Shown: piece after piece, positions 41,737 through 50,837 of the stretch
How positions within the stretch are numbered: the stretch's first letter is position 1
Layout: every line of letters begins with the position of its first letter
From: JABGQS01 sp963666505
Lineage (GTDB): Bacteria; Bacillota; Clostridia; Christensenellales; SZUA-584
DNA length: 64,000 nt
Direction of reading: 5' to 3'
NCBI GenBank assembly: GCA_963666505.2
Contig: CAXXXL010000003.1
Coordinates: 930,001 to 994,000 of the forward strand
Notes under the pieces: model-generated
The model's input: only the letters and a program-made list of their open reading frames with translations
What the model was told of the DNA's origin: nothing
Databases searched by the model: none
Translations under genes and position numbers: made by a program

Positions 41737-43020
41737 ATGGCGGAAATTAGAATCAGCGGCGAGAGAGTTGAATTAGAAGAATTAAAAACACATATAATCA
41801 GATGGCTGGAAAGCTTTGACCCTCGCCCAAAGAGGATTCTTGTTCTGCCTCCGGATATAACCCGAATACATTCGAAGGCAGGATTTGTTACAAAAGTGAT
41901 ATACGAGCATCTTTCGCCTGCGTGCGAAGTTGATATCATGCCGGCGCTCGGTACACATTTTCCGATGAGTGAGCAGGAGCGGGAGCATATGTTTTCGAAC
42001 AGTATTCCGGCAGAGCGGTTTTTTGACCACGACTGGCACGACGGTGTTGAGTCTATCGGCAAGATACCGGGTAAGCTGGTACATGAATTATCTGGCGGGC
42101 AGCTGGATTACGAGATAAACGTTGAAATAAACAGCAGGATTCTTGACGGGGGGTATGACCATATCATATCGATTGGTCAGGTCATACCACATGAAGTCGT
42201 TGGAATGTCGAACCACAACAAAAATATATTTGTAGGCTGCGGCGGGAAGGACATGATAGATAAATCTCATTTCCTGGGTGCAGTATATGGCATAGAAAAG
42301 ATATTAGGCAGAGCCGATACTCCCGTTAGGCGGCTGTTCAATTATGCTGAAGATAAGCTGCTGCCGAATCTTCCAATTCATTATTTTTTAACGGTAACGA
42401 AGCTGGAAGGATTCGAAACGGTCCTAAAGGGTGTGTTTGCAGGACAAGGGCGAGAGTTATATAAGCAGGCCGCTGAGTTATCCTGCAGGCTAAACATCAC
42501 TCTGCTCGACGAGCCTTTAAAGAAGGTCGTCGTATATCTTGATCCTGAAGAATATAAAAGCACATGGCTTGGTGACAAGGCAATTTACAGGACACGCATG
42601 GCTATAGAAGATGGCGGTGAACTGATGATCATTGCGCCTGGCGTCAAGCAATTCGGCGAAGATGAGATGATCGATGATCTGACAAAAAAATATGGGTATG
42701 CCGGAACAGAGAAAACACTGCAGTCTGTTAAAGACAGCGAAGAGCTGCGAGAGAACCTGTGCGTTGCGGCGTCCCTTATCCACGGTGCAGTTGATGGGCG
42801 GTTCCACGTCACATACGCAACCGAACTGATAAGCAGGCAAGTTATGGAGATGGCTCATCTGAATTATATGCCGGCAAAGCAACTGTTGAAGAAATATCCG
42901 CCGGATAAGCTTAAAGACGGTTATAATACAATGCCAGATGGTGAGAGGATCTTTTATATAAGCAACCCGGCTTTGGGGCTGTGGGCGCTGAAAGACAAGT
43001 TTATATCAGCAGGCGTTTAA
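41737..43020 (+). CDS. LarA-like nickel-pincer racemase/epimerase family protein
   Basis: 427 residues of the DUF2088/LarA family: LVLPPDITRIHSKAGF (~38), ALGTHFPMSEQERE (~70), DYIISIGQVIPHEV-type segment (here DHIISIGQVIPHEVVGMSNH, ~143), VGCGGKDMIDKSHFLGA (~168), LTVTKLEGFETVLKGVFAGQ. LarA enzymes racemise or epimerise alpha-hydroxy acids with a Ni-pincer nucleotide bound at a Lys, made by LarB, LarC and LarE. None of those is in the window. Last gene of the kinase/gnd operon, so epimerisation of a sugar acid is likely. Confidence 0.8.
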   Translation: MAEIRISGERVELEELKTHIIRWLESFDPRPKRILVLPPDITRIHSKAGFVTKVIYEHLSPACEVDIMPALGTHFPMSEQEREHMFSNSIPAERFFDHDWHDGVESIGKIPGKLVHELSGGQLDYEINVEINSRILDGGYDHIISIGQVIPHEVVGMSNHNKNIFVGCGGKDMIDKSHFLGAVYGIEKILGRADTPVRRLFNYAEDKLLPNLPIHYFLTVTKLEGFETVLKGVFAGQGRELYKQAAELSCRLNITLLDEPLKKVVVYLDPEEYKSTWLGDKAIYRTRMAIEDGGELMIIAPGVKQFGEDEMIDDLTKKYGYAGTEKTLQSVKDSEELRENLCVAASLIHGAVDGRFHVTYATELISRQVMEMAHLNYMPAKQLLKKYPPDKLKDGYNTMPDGERIFYISNPALGLWALKDKFISAGV

Positions 43021-43114
43021 ACTTTTGAAAGACAGACAAATTTGTTTTATCAGCTTTTAAAGAAAAATATAATAATCTATCTCTATGTTAAGATATATAT
43101 TAATTAAATGCTTG

Positions 43115-43252
43115 CTTTGAGCGAACTGGCCTAAAGCACAGTGCCATGGGCGTTCGCCAGGGTATATCCGGAAACAGATATGTCTTCCGTGTTTGAAAAA
43201 AGCATCTTTATACGTCTCTTTTCGTGCACGAGAAATAAATGAGGCGTCTTTT
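43115..43252 (+). ncRNA. Structured leader RNA with attenuator (copy 2)
   Basis: Near-identical to 12681-12822: GCGAAC (43121-43126) / GTTCGC (43152-43157) stem, CCTAAAG ... CATGG receptor-like pair, GTATATCCGGAAACAGATAT block, then CGTCTC (43213-43218) / GAGGCG (43241-43246) with a T-rich tail. Differences preserve pairing. A CGTGCACG palindrome within the attenuator loop is specific to this copy. It still has the extended -10 block at 43084-43095. It drives only a relic, so it is an orphan RNA. Confidence 0.6.
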
Positions 43253-43273
43253 TGTCCAAAAGAGGAAACAACA

Positions 43274-43609
43274 ATGAAAAGAAAACTAGTTGCCGTTTTA
43301 CACTTCTTCTGCTGATTATATTAATAGTGCAGATTGTATTTGTAAGAACGAGTGTTCCGAAATTCTTTATACAGGGATTCGGGCTGGTTTACTACGACGG
43401 GCAGATATGGTTCCTTGAAGCAAAGGTGAGTATCATCGACTTGCGGCGGTCTTTGCAGCTTCGTTTGGCAATCCGGTACCGACTGCAGCGGTCTGTGCTG
43501 CCAGGCAGATAGGCGAAGCCGTCAAGCTGATCACAAGGTGGGAAAGGCTTTAGACAGCCAGATGTTCATAGAGAACTGGGTCAACACCAGCGATATATTA
43601 GAAATATAA
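43274..43609 (+). pseudogene. Scrambled relic of a second ECF/pterin-like cluster
   Basis: Four pieces in the order of the intact cluster, joined by internal deletions: 43274-43300 equals the lipoprotein start (ATGAAAAGAAAACTAG as at 12845); ~43301-43409 matches ecfT 19050-19160 (IVQIVFVRT, IQGFGLVYYDGQI); ~43412-43455 matches the E1-like gene at 21690-21735 (LEAKVSII, CGGLG-like); ~43456-43609 matches its end at 22146-22310 (PTAAVCAARQIGEAVKLI). The pieces differ from the intact genes by scattered substitutions, so this is an old paralogous operon, not a recent rearrangement of the first. Confidence 0.82.
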
Positions 43610-43691
43610 TCTGAATACAAGCAGGTCAGAAAAAAGCAAACATCAAAATAGATATTATGTGTGAAAAGAACAATCGGAGCTTTTTTGCTGC

Positions 43692-44699
43692 TTAAGATTT
43701 TGCCTTTGTAGATTCTCTTATCAAAAACTCTGTATCCAGCACAAGATGCTTGTTTGGCAGGCTTGGGTTTGATATTTTATCAATAAGAAGATTGCAGGCC
43801 AGATAGCCCATTTGAAAACGTGGCTGTGCGATAGTCGTAATCGACGGTTCGGTCATCAGCGAAATATCAGTATTGTCAAAGCCGACAACGCAGATATCTT
43901 CGGGCACCCTATACCCAAGGCGCTTGGCAGCTTTTATTACAGCGGCCGCAAGAACGTCAGAGATTGCGAAAAAAGCGTCGGGCATATCCTGCTGTTCCAA
44001 TAACTGAGTAACATTAGTTAATCCCATATCAAAATTGCTGTCGGGCAGATGCAGTATCCAATTGCTGTTTACTTCCTTGCCTGCTTTTTTCAAAGAATCA
44101 ATATATCCGGCTTCTCTTTGTCGGGCAAATTTATAATTCAGAGTGCTGTTAAGCATAGCAATTTTTTCGCAGCCAAGAGAAAGAAGATAATTTGTCGCTG
44201 TCTTTGCAGAAGAAAAATCATCAATAGTGACATATGAAGCTTCAGCGCTTTCGTTATATTCGCAGCACTGAACAACTGGACAATATCGGCTCAGCTTTTC
44301 AAAAAAGTCAGGGTCGGACAGCGTGTGAAGCAATATTAAACCGGCTAATGACTGAGAATTAAAAACAGATTCAAAGTCAGAGAATCTATAGTCGTTTCTA
44401 TATGACTGGCTGAGTAAAAGATTATAACCTCTGCGAGCCGCTGCGGACTGCGCGCCGTCAATTATAGAAATGTAGAACGGATTACTTATATGCGGTACAT
44501 GCATCAGTATATTTTTACTCGTCCCCCCGTTGCCGGGAATGTCCGCATAGTAGCCTAAGTTTTCAATAACATCTAAGACTCTTTTTCTTGTTGCTGCCTT
44601 TACTATGTCTTTGTTGCTTAAAACTCTGGAAACAGTAGCAATGGAGACATCGGCTAGTTTTGCAATTTCTGAAATAGTTGTGTTGCTAAATTTAGTCAT
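43692..44699 (-). CDS. LacI-family transcriptional regulator
   Basis: 335 residues from the ATG at 44699 (TTGGAGC upstream); the frame continues to 44768 without a better signal. HTH TISEIAKLADVSIATVSRVLSN at ~7-28, hinge region, then a periplasmic-binding-like effector domain (ILMHVPHISNPFYISIIDGAQ, CVVGFDNTDISLMTEPSITTIAQP, LVLDTEFLIRES). Divergent from the OYE gene at 44948, whose promoter it probably controls; sugar or sugar-derivative effector expected. Confidence 0.9.
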   Translation of the reverse strand: MTKFSNTTISEIAKLADVSIATVSRVLSNKDIVKAATRKRVLDVIENLGYYADIPGNGGTSKNILMHVPHISNPFYISIIDGAQSAAARRGYNLLLSQSYRNDYRFSDFESVFNSQSLAGLILLHTLSDPDFFEKLSRYCPVVQCCEYNESAEASYVTIDDFSSAKTATNYLLSLGCEKIAMLNSTLNYKFARQREAGYIDSLKKAGKEVNSNWILHLPDSNFDMGLTNVTQLLEQQDMPDAFFAISDVLAAAVIKAAKRLGYRVPEDICVVGFDNTDISLMTEPSITTIAQPRFQMGYLACNLLIDKISNPSLPNKHLVLDTEFLIRESTKAKS

Positions 44700-44846
44700 T
44701 GGCTGCTCCAACCTTACCGAGTTTTTTAATACGCTATATATTATATCGTTTGGTAGTTTGCTAAACAAGTAAAATTTACATAATTATATTCACTAAATAC
44801 TATTAAGTAAAATACTAATCAGTAAAAATGCTTCAAACGAAAACAC

Positions 44847-44875
44847 TTGACGTAGCTAATATATTAGTATATAAT
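44847..44875 (+). promoter_or_regulatory. Promoter with shared 19-bp operator (site b)
   Basis: TTGACG (44847-44852), 17-bp spacer, TATAAT (44870-44875). Motif TAATATATTAGTATATAAT at 44857-44875, placed as in site a. Confidence 0.75.
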
Positions 44876-44947
44876 CTAAATGAAAAATTTACGTAAAATA
44901 ATCTAAATATAAATTTTGTCGGATCGAACATCAGGGAGATAGTCAAT

Positions 44948-46195
44948 ATGGATTCTGTATTGGGTCAGCAGATAAAAGTCGGCAATCGTGTTTCTGCAAA
45001 TCGTTTTTATATTCAGGCTTTAGAATGCTGCGATGCAGATGAAAAAGGTAACCCCAGCGGGAAAACACTCAGGCGGTATAAACGTTATATGCAGGGTCGT
45101 GCAGGCATCGTTTGTGTTGAAGCTGCGACAATAACTTACGAGAGCCGCAGTAAGCTTCATCAATTAAGTGCTATGCCGCATAATCTGAAAGCGCTGACAA
45201 AATTCTTTGCAGATATAAAAGCCATCAATCCCGATGCAATAGTAATTGTACAACTTACGCACGCCGGTGAATATAGCAACCCTGCATTTTCACATCGCAT
45301 AACGCCGAAGCGGATGTTTGGCTGGGGCGGCGACGTTATTGATGAAACGTATATAGAAAACATGATGTCGCAGTTTGAAACTTCGGCTAAAGTAGTGCAT
45401 GACGCAGGCGCTGACGGTGTTGATTTTAAAATGTGCCATGGCTATATGCTTAGCCAGCTTCTGCGTCCGTATAACGACAGGGACTGGAAATATGGTGGCT
45501 CGTGGGAAAACAGAAGCCGTACCGCATTCGAAACATTCGAGAGGATTGTTAAAGCTGTAAACGATCCCGACTTTATTTTTGCATCAAAGGTTTCAGTATG
45601 GGAAGGCTTTCCCGGAGGTCAGGGAACTGCCGGCCCGGACAGCTCGATCATGGATCTTACTGAGAGTATGGAGCTTATCAAAGGGCTTGAAGACAGAGGA
45701 CTCGATCTGTTGATACAATCCGTAGGCGCAGGACAGAACCTGCACTGTTCGCAGCCGATCCGCCAGTCACCTTCCTGGGTTTGGCTTCATCATTTTTTGT
45801 CCAGCGAGTGCAGAAAAGTCCTCAAAGAAAAAACGCCGGTGGTAGGCTCCGGGTATTCTATTTTCGGCAAAGGCAACAAGAACCTGATGGGAGCGTCTCC
45901 GGATAAAATGTCCTTTAATTACTGGGCTGAAAAGAACGTACGAAACGGAGTTTCAGACATAATCGGATTGGGCAGGCAGGCGCTTGCAGACCCGTATCTG
46001 CCTAAGAAATATCTGAGCGGCGATATGGACAATATTAAATGGTGCACTGCCTGCGATAACTGCGGTGAGTTATTACTGCATAATTTAAATACAGGCTGCT
46101 GCACATACGACCCTGAATATACCCGGAGTTTTCAAATGCTTAAAGCTTTTAAGGATAAACAGGGTTTGATAGCCGGAACAGCTACAATAGATTAA
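44948..46195 (+). CDS. Old-yellow-enzyme family NADH:flavin oxidoreductase
   Basis: 415 residues: FMN TIM barrel with NRFYIQALECCDAD (~18), VQLTHAGEYSNPAF (~98), catalytic-type FKMCHGYMLSQLLRPYND (~160; His and Tyr in HGY), GSWENRSR (phosphate/flavin Arg) and GLGRQALADP (~342). After the barrel comes CTACDNCGELLLHNLNTGC, the Cx2Cx2-3C...C pattern of the 4Fe-4S cluster in 2,4-dienoyl-CoA reductase-type OYEs. The large FAD/NAD domains of those enzymes are absent, so it ends after the Fe-S motif. Reduces an activated C=C or sugar-derived enone; substrate unknown. Confidence 0.85.
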   Translation: MDSVLGQQIKVGNRVSANRFYIQALECCDADEKGNPSGKTLRRYKRYMQGRAGIVCVEAATITYESRSKLHQLSAMPHNLKALTKFFADIKAINPDAIVIVQLTHAGEYSNPAFSHRITPKRMFGWGGDVIDETYIENMMSQFETSAKVVHDAGADGVDFKMCHGYMLSQLLRPYNDRDWKYGGSWENRSRTAFETFERIVKAVNDPDFIFASKVSVWEGFPGGQGTAGPDSSIMDLTESMELIKGLEDRGLDLLIQSVGAGQNLHCSQPIRQSPSWVWLHHFLSSECRKVLKEKTPVVGSGYSIFGKGNKNLMGASPDKMSFNYWAEKNVRNGVSDIIGLGRQALADPYLPKKYLSGDMDNIKWCTACDNCGELLLHNLNTGCCTYDPEYTRSFQMLKAFKDKQGLIAGTATID

Positions 46196-46334
46196 ATCTA
46201 TTCTTATAATTATTCCTTTGCTGGCACTGCGGCGAGTGCCATATAGATTTCTATACGGAGCATAACAGTGTTGAGACTGCAAGAACAGTAAAACTGGCTA
46301 TATAAGTTGAGCATCAGTATATAGGAGGATATTT

Positions 46335-47216
46335 ATGAAAGAAAATGTGTTAGTACTTCATTCAACAAATATCGGCGCTGCCAATGTCCGGACGCTTGTG
46401 TCGGCTGCAAAAACCGGCGGGTTTAGCGCTGTTGAGCCAAATATTTTGCAGATCAACGATTTTTTATCAGCAGGTTATTCCGAAAGTGAGCTTAAGGATG
46501 TCTTCGATGGCATCGATGTCCCTGCTATGGGATGGCTGGAAGATTGTGAAAGGCAGGGCAGTGACTATAAAACGATGATGAAAGAAGCGGAAGAAGTATT
46601 TTCAATTGCAGAAACAATAGGGTCTTGCGCTGTCCAAATCACGAACGGACCTGTCGATGTAAATGCAGTGAAGGCATTTGCGAATAAAAAACCGTATCAT
46701 GGATACAAAGGGCTCTTGGGTATGGATATCGATAAACAAAAAAGACTGACAGTACGCAATCTGCGTGCGCTTGCGGACCTGGCTTCTCAGGCATCTCTAT
46801 TACTGTATATTGAGCCGCTTGCGTGGACGCAACTGAACACTATCCGGCAGGGAACCGAGCTTTGCACTCTTGCCGGCCGGGATAACGTTAAGTTAGTCAT
46901 TGATTTTTGGCATGGCTTTATTGCCGGTGACACGCCGGATTATATTTCAAAGCTGGATGCCGACATTATATACGGTGTACACGTTTGTGACTCGCTGCCG
47001 TTTAACGGAGGAATACCTGTTGAATGTGAGCTTAGGAATGTGGAGCTTGGCAAGGGTATAATCCCGATAAATGAATGGGTAGAGGCTGTAAAAGCAACGG
47101 GGTATAAAAAATGGTGGTCTTATGAAAGCTTTTCATTAAAAGAAGCACAAACCGAACCTCATGATTTGTCAAAAAGGATATATCAGAAATTGAACGAAAC
47201 AGTGACTGATGCCTAG
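46335..47216 (+). CDS. Sugar phosphate isomerase/epimerase-like TIM-barrel protein
   Basis: 293 residues of the xylose-isomerase-like barrel: FSAVEPNILQINDF (~30), metal Glu in LLYIEPLAW (~155), Asp/His in LVIDFWHGFIAGDTP (~190), VHVCDSLPF (~218) and final WWSYESFSLKEAQ (~260). TAGGAGG ribosome site. Follows the OYE gene in the same direction with a 140-bp gap. Likely isomerises a keto-sugar derivative. Confidence 0.8.
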   Translation: MKENVLVLHSTNIGAANVRTLVSAAKTGGFSAVEPNILQINDFLSAGYSESELKDVFDGIDVPAMGWLEDCERQGSDYKTMMKEAEEVFSIAETIGSCAVQITNGPVDVNAVKAFANKKPYHGYKGLLGMDIDKQKRLTVRNLRALADLASQASLLLYIEPLAWTQLNTIRQGTELCTLAGRDNVKLVIDFWHGFIAGDTPDYISKLDADIIYGVHVCDSLPFNGGIPVECELRNVELGKGIIPINEWVEAVKATGYKKWWSYESFSLKEAQTEPHDLSKRIYQKLNETVTDA

Positions 47217-47571
47217 GAGTTAATAATGAATTTGACTGCTTTCACCGGCAGATTATGCCCTGCTCTGTACATACCGCAGCATCTTTGAAAAGACAAAAAG
47301 CAGCTGTTATATAATGTGCTCTGCCTTATCTAATATATTCGGCTGCCGGCCAGAGATTACCCAGCGCTTCTTATGAAAGGAAAACAGTGACACAAACGGG
47401 GGAATTGAGCTGTTCACTTTAGTATACTTATTGTGTTTGATATAGAGTTGTGTGCGAAAACTTCGTTTTATATAATTATAGATAATATGGAAAAGCAATA
47501 TTGACTGGAGCATAACATCTGACCTAAAAGATTTTTGCAAAAAACAAAGTAAGAATCGGAGTTGAAGGGCA
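47217..47571. promoter_or_regulatory. Regulatory gap before the glycyl radical enzyme operon
   Basis: 355 bp without a convincing gene; an ATG at 47226 behind AGGAG opens only 20 codons. Bases 47412-47492 are a block repeated at 53547-53620. It contains TATAAT at 47471-47476. Probably holds the operon promoter and operator. Confidence 0.5.
47412..47492. repeat. Regulatory-looking repeat, copy 1
   Basis: Shares with 53547-53620 the pieces TGTTCA-Y-TTTA-R-TATACTT, TTGTGTTTGATA, AGAGTT and, ~20 bases on, ATATAATTATAGA. Spacing is nearly the same in the two copies while the sequence between the pieces differs, which suggests binding sites rather than a mobile repeat. Confidence 0.65.
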
Positions 47572-49947
47572 ATGATAGGATATATTGAAAAAATAAACGA
47601 TTTAGAACAATCTTCTAGAATAAAACAGCTAAAAAAAAGAATGATTGACGAACAGCGCTATGCTTCAATTGAGCAGGCACGTATCGTCACACGTGTATAT
47701 CAGCAGAATGAAGAAAAATCTATAAAGATGAAAAGAGCACTCAGCCTTTATGAGTCTCTGAAGCAGATTGAGATCCGGATAGACCCCGGCGAGCTTATAA
47801 TCGGCAACAGAACTTCTGGTGTCAGGGCAGGGGTAATATTCCCAGAGTCAGGCATATCGTGGGTTAATGATGAGATAGAGGCTCTTGAAGAGCGCCCGCA
47901 GGACAAGTTCAAGGTCCGGAAGGAAGACATAAATGTCTTCAGGAGAGACATACTCCCGTACTGGAAAGGTAAAACCCTGGAAGACAAGGTGGATGAACTG
48001 ATTGGCGAAGAAAAGTCGCTTATTGGCAAGGTCGCGAAAATCAACCAGACTGACCATGCACAGGGGCATATTTGCCCGAACACCGAAAAGTGGCTTAAAA
48101 AAGGGCCATCAGGATTATTAAAAGAAGTAACGCTTAAGCAGAAGAACTGCGATCCGGATAAAAAAGAATTCTATCAGGCGATGGAAATCGTACTCGAAGG
48201 CGCAGTTATGTTTATCGGCCGGTATGCGGCGCTTGCCAGACAGCTGGCGGAAAAAGAAACAGATGAGCAGCAAAGGCAGGAATATGAAGATATAGCTCAA
48301 ACATGCGATTTGATAAAAGAGACGCCGGCGGCAAGTTTCCGGCAGGCGGTACAGTCCACTTGGTTTCTATACGTTATACTGCAAATGGAATCGAACGCCT
48401 CTTCCTTCTCTCCCGGCAGAATGGATCAATACCTGCTGCCATATTTTAAAAAAGATATGGACAATGCAGTTATCGATTATGCTAAGGCGCTAGAGATAAC
48501 GGAGTCGATTTGGCTCAAATTCAACCAGATAGTCTACCTGCGAAGCGCCAACAGCGCAAAGTATTTTGCCGGTTTCCCAATCGGATTCAACATTGCCGTC
48601 GGTGGTCAGGATAGCAGCGGGAAGGATGCCGCGAACGAGCTTTCATATCTGTTCCTAAAGGCTCAGGAACACCTGGGGCTGCCTCAGCCAAACCTTTCTG
48701 CAAGGGTGTTTGCGGGTTCACCAGACGAATTTTTAAGGCGCTGTGCAGACGTTATCGGCGAGGGCAGCGGAATGCCCCAGCTTTTCAACGATGAATCCGT
48801 TATACCCGCACTTATGAACAAAGGAATAGAGAAAGAAGATGCGTACAATTACGCTATCGTTGGATGCGTAGAGCTGACAACGCACGGCAACGCTTTAGGG
48901 TGGAGCGACGCTGCGATGTTCAACCTCGTAAAAGCGCTGGAACTTGCGCTCAACGACGGAGTCTGCCTGCTTACAGGAAAGCAGATGGGTGCAAAGACAG
49001 GCACGCTGGTCGACCACAAGACTTTTGCCGACCTTGAAAAGGCATTTACGACCCAGATAGATTTCTTTTTCGACAGAATGATAAACTGCTGCGAGATAGT
49101 AGAAAAACTACACTGCGATATACTGCCGTCGGCTTTTTTATCCTGTGTTATTGACGACTGCGTTGAAAAGGGTATAGACGTGACCGGAGGAGGGGCAAAG
49201 TATAACCTTTCCGGGATACAGGCTATACAACCGGCAAACATTGCGGACAGCCTTGCTGCTATAAAAATGCTTGTTTATGACGAAGGAACGGTAAAGAGGC
49301 AACAGCTGCTTGAAGCGCTTCGCAGCGACTACGAAAATGATGAGATATTGCGCAGAAGGATGCTTAATAAAGCACCCAAGTACGGAAACGATATAGATTG
49401 GGTGGATGAGATCGCTCACCAGTGGATAAAGTATTTTGCGGAAAGGTTTGACGGGCTTAAAAATGCAAGAGGCGGGATATATCACACAGGCATGTATACG
49501 GTGTCGGCACATGTGCCCATGGGGGCAAATGTCGGCGCAACAGCGGACGGAAGAAAATCACGACAGCCTCTTGCAGACGGCGGGCTCTCAGCAGTATACG
49601 GTAGAGACGTAAACGGGCCGACCGCGCATCTTAAATCTGTTGCTAAGGTCGATTCCATGCTGGGCAGCAACGGAACGCTGCTGAACATGAAGTTCTCGCC
49701 GGACATATTCAAAAACCAGACGGACAAAGAAAAGTTTGTTGATTTCATCAAAGCTTTTGTCAAGCTTAAAGTTACGCACATTCAGTTCAACGTAATAACA
49801 AAGGAAGAGCTATTAAACGCAAAGAGAGATCCTGAGAAGTATAAGAGTTTAACTATAAGAGTCGCAGGATACACCGCTTACTTCACAGAGCTTGCCCCGG
49901 ATTTGCAGGACGAAATTATTGCGAGGACCTGCTATGACGGACTTTAA
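47572..49947 (+). CDS. Glycyl radical enzyme of unassigned substrate (PFL/diol-dehydratase superfamily)
   Basis: 791 residues, typical length. Catalytic Cys-Val-Glu in AIVGCVELTTHGNALGWSD (~431) and glycyl radical motif RVAGYTAYF (~766). GCVE is the form found in glycerol/propanediol dehydratases and C-N, C-S or C-O lyases rather than pyruvate formate-lyase (CC). The region after GCVE (TTHGNALGWSD) is unlike CutC or HypD as far as I can recall. Likely a radical dehydratase or lyase of a polyol or sugar derivative. Overlaps its activase gene by 14 bases. Oxygen sensitive, hence an anaerobic host. Confidence 0.88.
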   Translation: MIGYIEKINDLEQSSRIKQLKKRMIDEQRYASIEQARIVTRVYQQNEEKSIKMKRALSLYESLKQIEIRIDPGELIIGNRTSGVRAGVIFPESGISWVNDEIEALEERPQDKFKVRKEDINVFRRDILPYWKGKTLEDKVDELIGEEKSLIGKVAKINQTDHAQGHICPNTEKWLKKGPSGLLKEVTLKQKNCDPDKKEFYQAMEIVLEGAVMFIGRYAALARQLAEKETDEQQRQEYEDIAQTCDLIKETPAASFRQAVQSTWFLYVILQMESNASSFSPGRMDQYLLPYFKKDMDNAVIDYAKALEITESIWLKFNQIVYLRSANSAKYFAGFPIGFNIAVGGQDSSGKDAANELSYLFLKAQEHLGLPQPNLSARVFAGSPDEFLRRCADVIGEGSGMPQLFNDESVIPALMNKGIEKEDAYNYAIVGCVELTTHGNALGWSDAAMFNLVKALELALNDGVCLLTGKQMGAKTGTLVDHKTFADLEKAFTTQIDFFFDRMINCCEIVEKLHCDILPSAFLSCVIDDCVEKGIDVTGGGAKYNLSGIQAIQPANIADSLAAIKMLVYDEGTVKRQQLLEALRSDYENDEILRRRMLNKAPKYGNDIDWVDEIAHQWIKYFAERFDGLKNARGGIYHTGMYTVSAHVPMGANVGATADGRKSRQPLADGGLSAVYGRDVNGPTAHLKSVAKVDSMLGSNGTLLNMKFSPDIFKNQTDKEKFVDFIKAFVKLKVTHIQFNVITKEELLNAKRDPEKYKSLTIRVAGYTAYFTELAPDLQDEIIARTCYDGL

Positions 49948-50836
49948 AACAAAAGGCACTATATTTGACGTAAAGAGGTTCGCTATCCATGATGGCAAAG
50001 GCATAAGGACCACGCTGTTTATAAAGGGCTGCCCTTTAAGATGCCCATGGTGCCATAATCCTGAGGGAAGAGCAAAGAATATAGAGCTGATGTGGTTTTC
50101 GTCCATATGCGTACACTGTGCAGAGTGTGTACGCGCTTGCAGCCGGCAGGCGCTGAAGCTGAATGATAACAAAATTCATATAAACAGGGAAAGGTGCACG
50201 CTGAACGCCGATTGCGTGTCCGCATGCCCAAACAATGCGCTTAAGTTCAGCGGACGTGTAGTTACAGCACAGCAGGCATATGAACAACTTGCTTTAGACA
50301 AAGTCTTTTATATGACAAATGGCGGCGTAACGCTTTCGGGCGGCGATCCGCTGGCACAGGTAGACTTCAGCATCGCTGTTCTCAAGCTATGTAAAAAGGA
50401 CGGGCTGAATACGGCAATCGAAACGTGCCTGTACGCAGCAGAAAAAGATGTGATGCGGTTTGTGCCGCTGGTAGATCAGTTCTTTGTAGACATAAAAATA
50501 TTGGACGAGGAGAAACACAAAAAGGTTATCGGCAAAGGTAACAGCCTAATTTTAAGTAATTTTAAAGCGCTGTGTAAAGCGGGAGCGCAGATCTGTGTGC
50601 GTATTCCGTTGATACCGGGGTTTACGGATGACGACGAAAATATACGGGAAATCGCAGGGTTCGTTGTTGCGAACTGTAAAAAAGCGCAGATAGAACTTCT
50701 GAATTATAACCCGCTTGCGAAGAATAAGTTTGACACTATAAACGAGACATATCTTGTGGGCAAAGATGCAGTGCCCTTAACAGAGCAGGAGATGGGAAGG
50801 AAAAGGAAAATAGTATCTGACATAACGGAGGAGTAG
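49934..50836 (+). CDS. Glycyl radical enzyme activase (radical SAM)
   Basis: 300 residues from the ATG at 49934, inside the end of the previous gene. Radical SAM CxxxCxxC in FIKGCPLRCPWCHNPEG (~30-46), then two ferredoxin-like clusters CVHCAECVRAC and CTLNADCVSAC (~58-100), the layout of activases of non-PFL glycyl radical enzymes. GGVTLSGGDPLAQ (~130) is the SAM-binding Gly-rich region. It generates the glycyl radical on its partner at 47572. Confidence 0.94.
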   Translation: MTDFKTKGTIFDVKRFAIHDGKGIRTTLFIKGCPLRCPWCHNPEGRAKNIELMWFSSICVHCAECVRACSRQALKLNDNKIHINRERCTLNADCVSACPNNALKFSGRVVTAQQAYEQLALDKVFYMTNGGVTLSGGDPLAQVDFSIAVLKLCKKDGLNTAIETCLYAAEKDVMRFVPLVDQFFVDIKILDEEKHKKVIGKGNSLILSNFKALCKAGAQICVRIPLIPGFTDDDENIREIAGFVVANCKKAQIELLNYNPLAKNKFDTINETYLVGKDAVPLTEQEMGRKRKIVSDITEE

Positions 50837-50837
50837 C

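Noticed and set aside
47226..47288. 20-codon frame behind AGGAG after the TIM-barrel gene
   Set aside because: Too short and without family resemblance; the ribosome-like site overlaps the previous stop.
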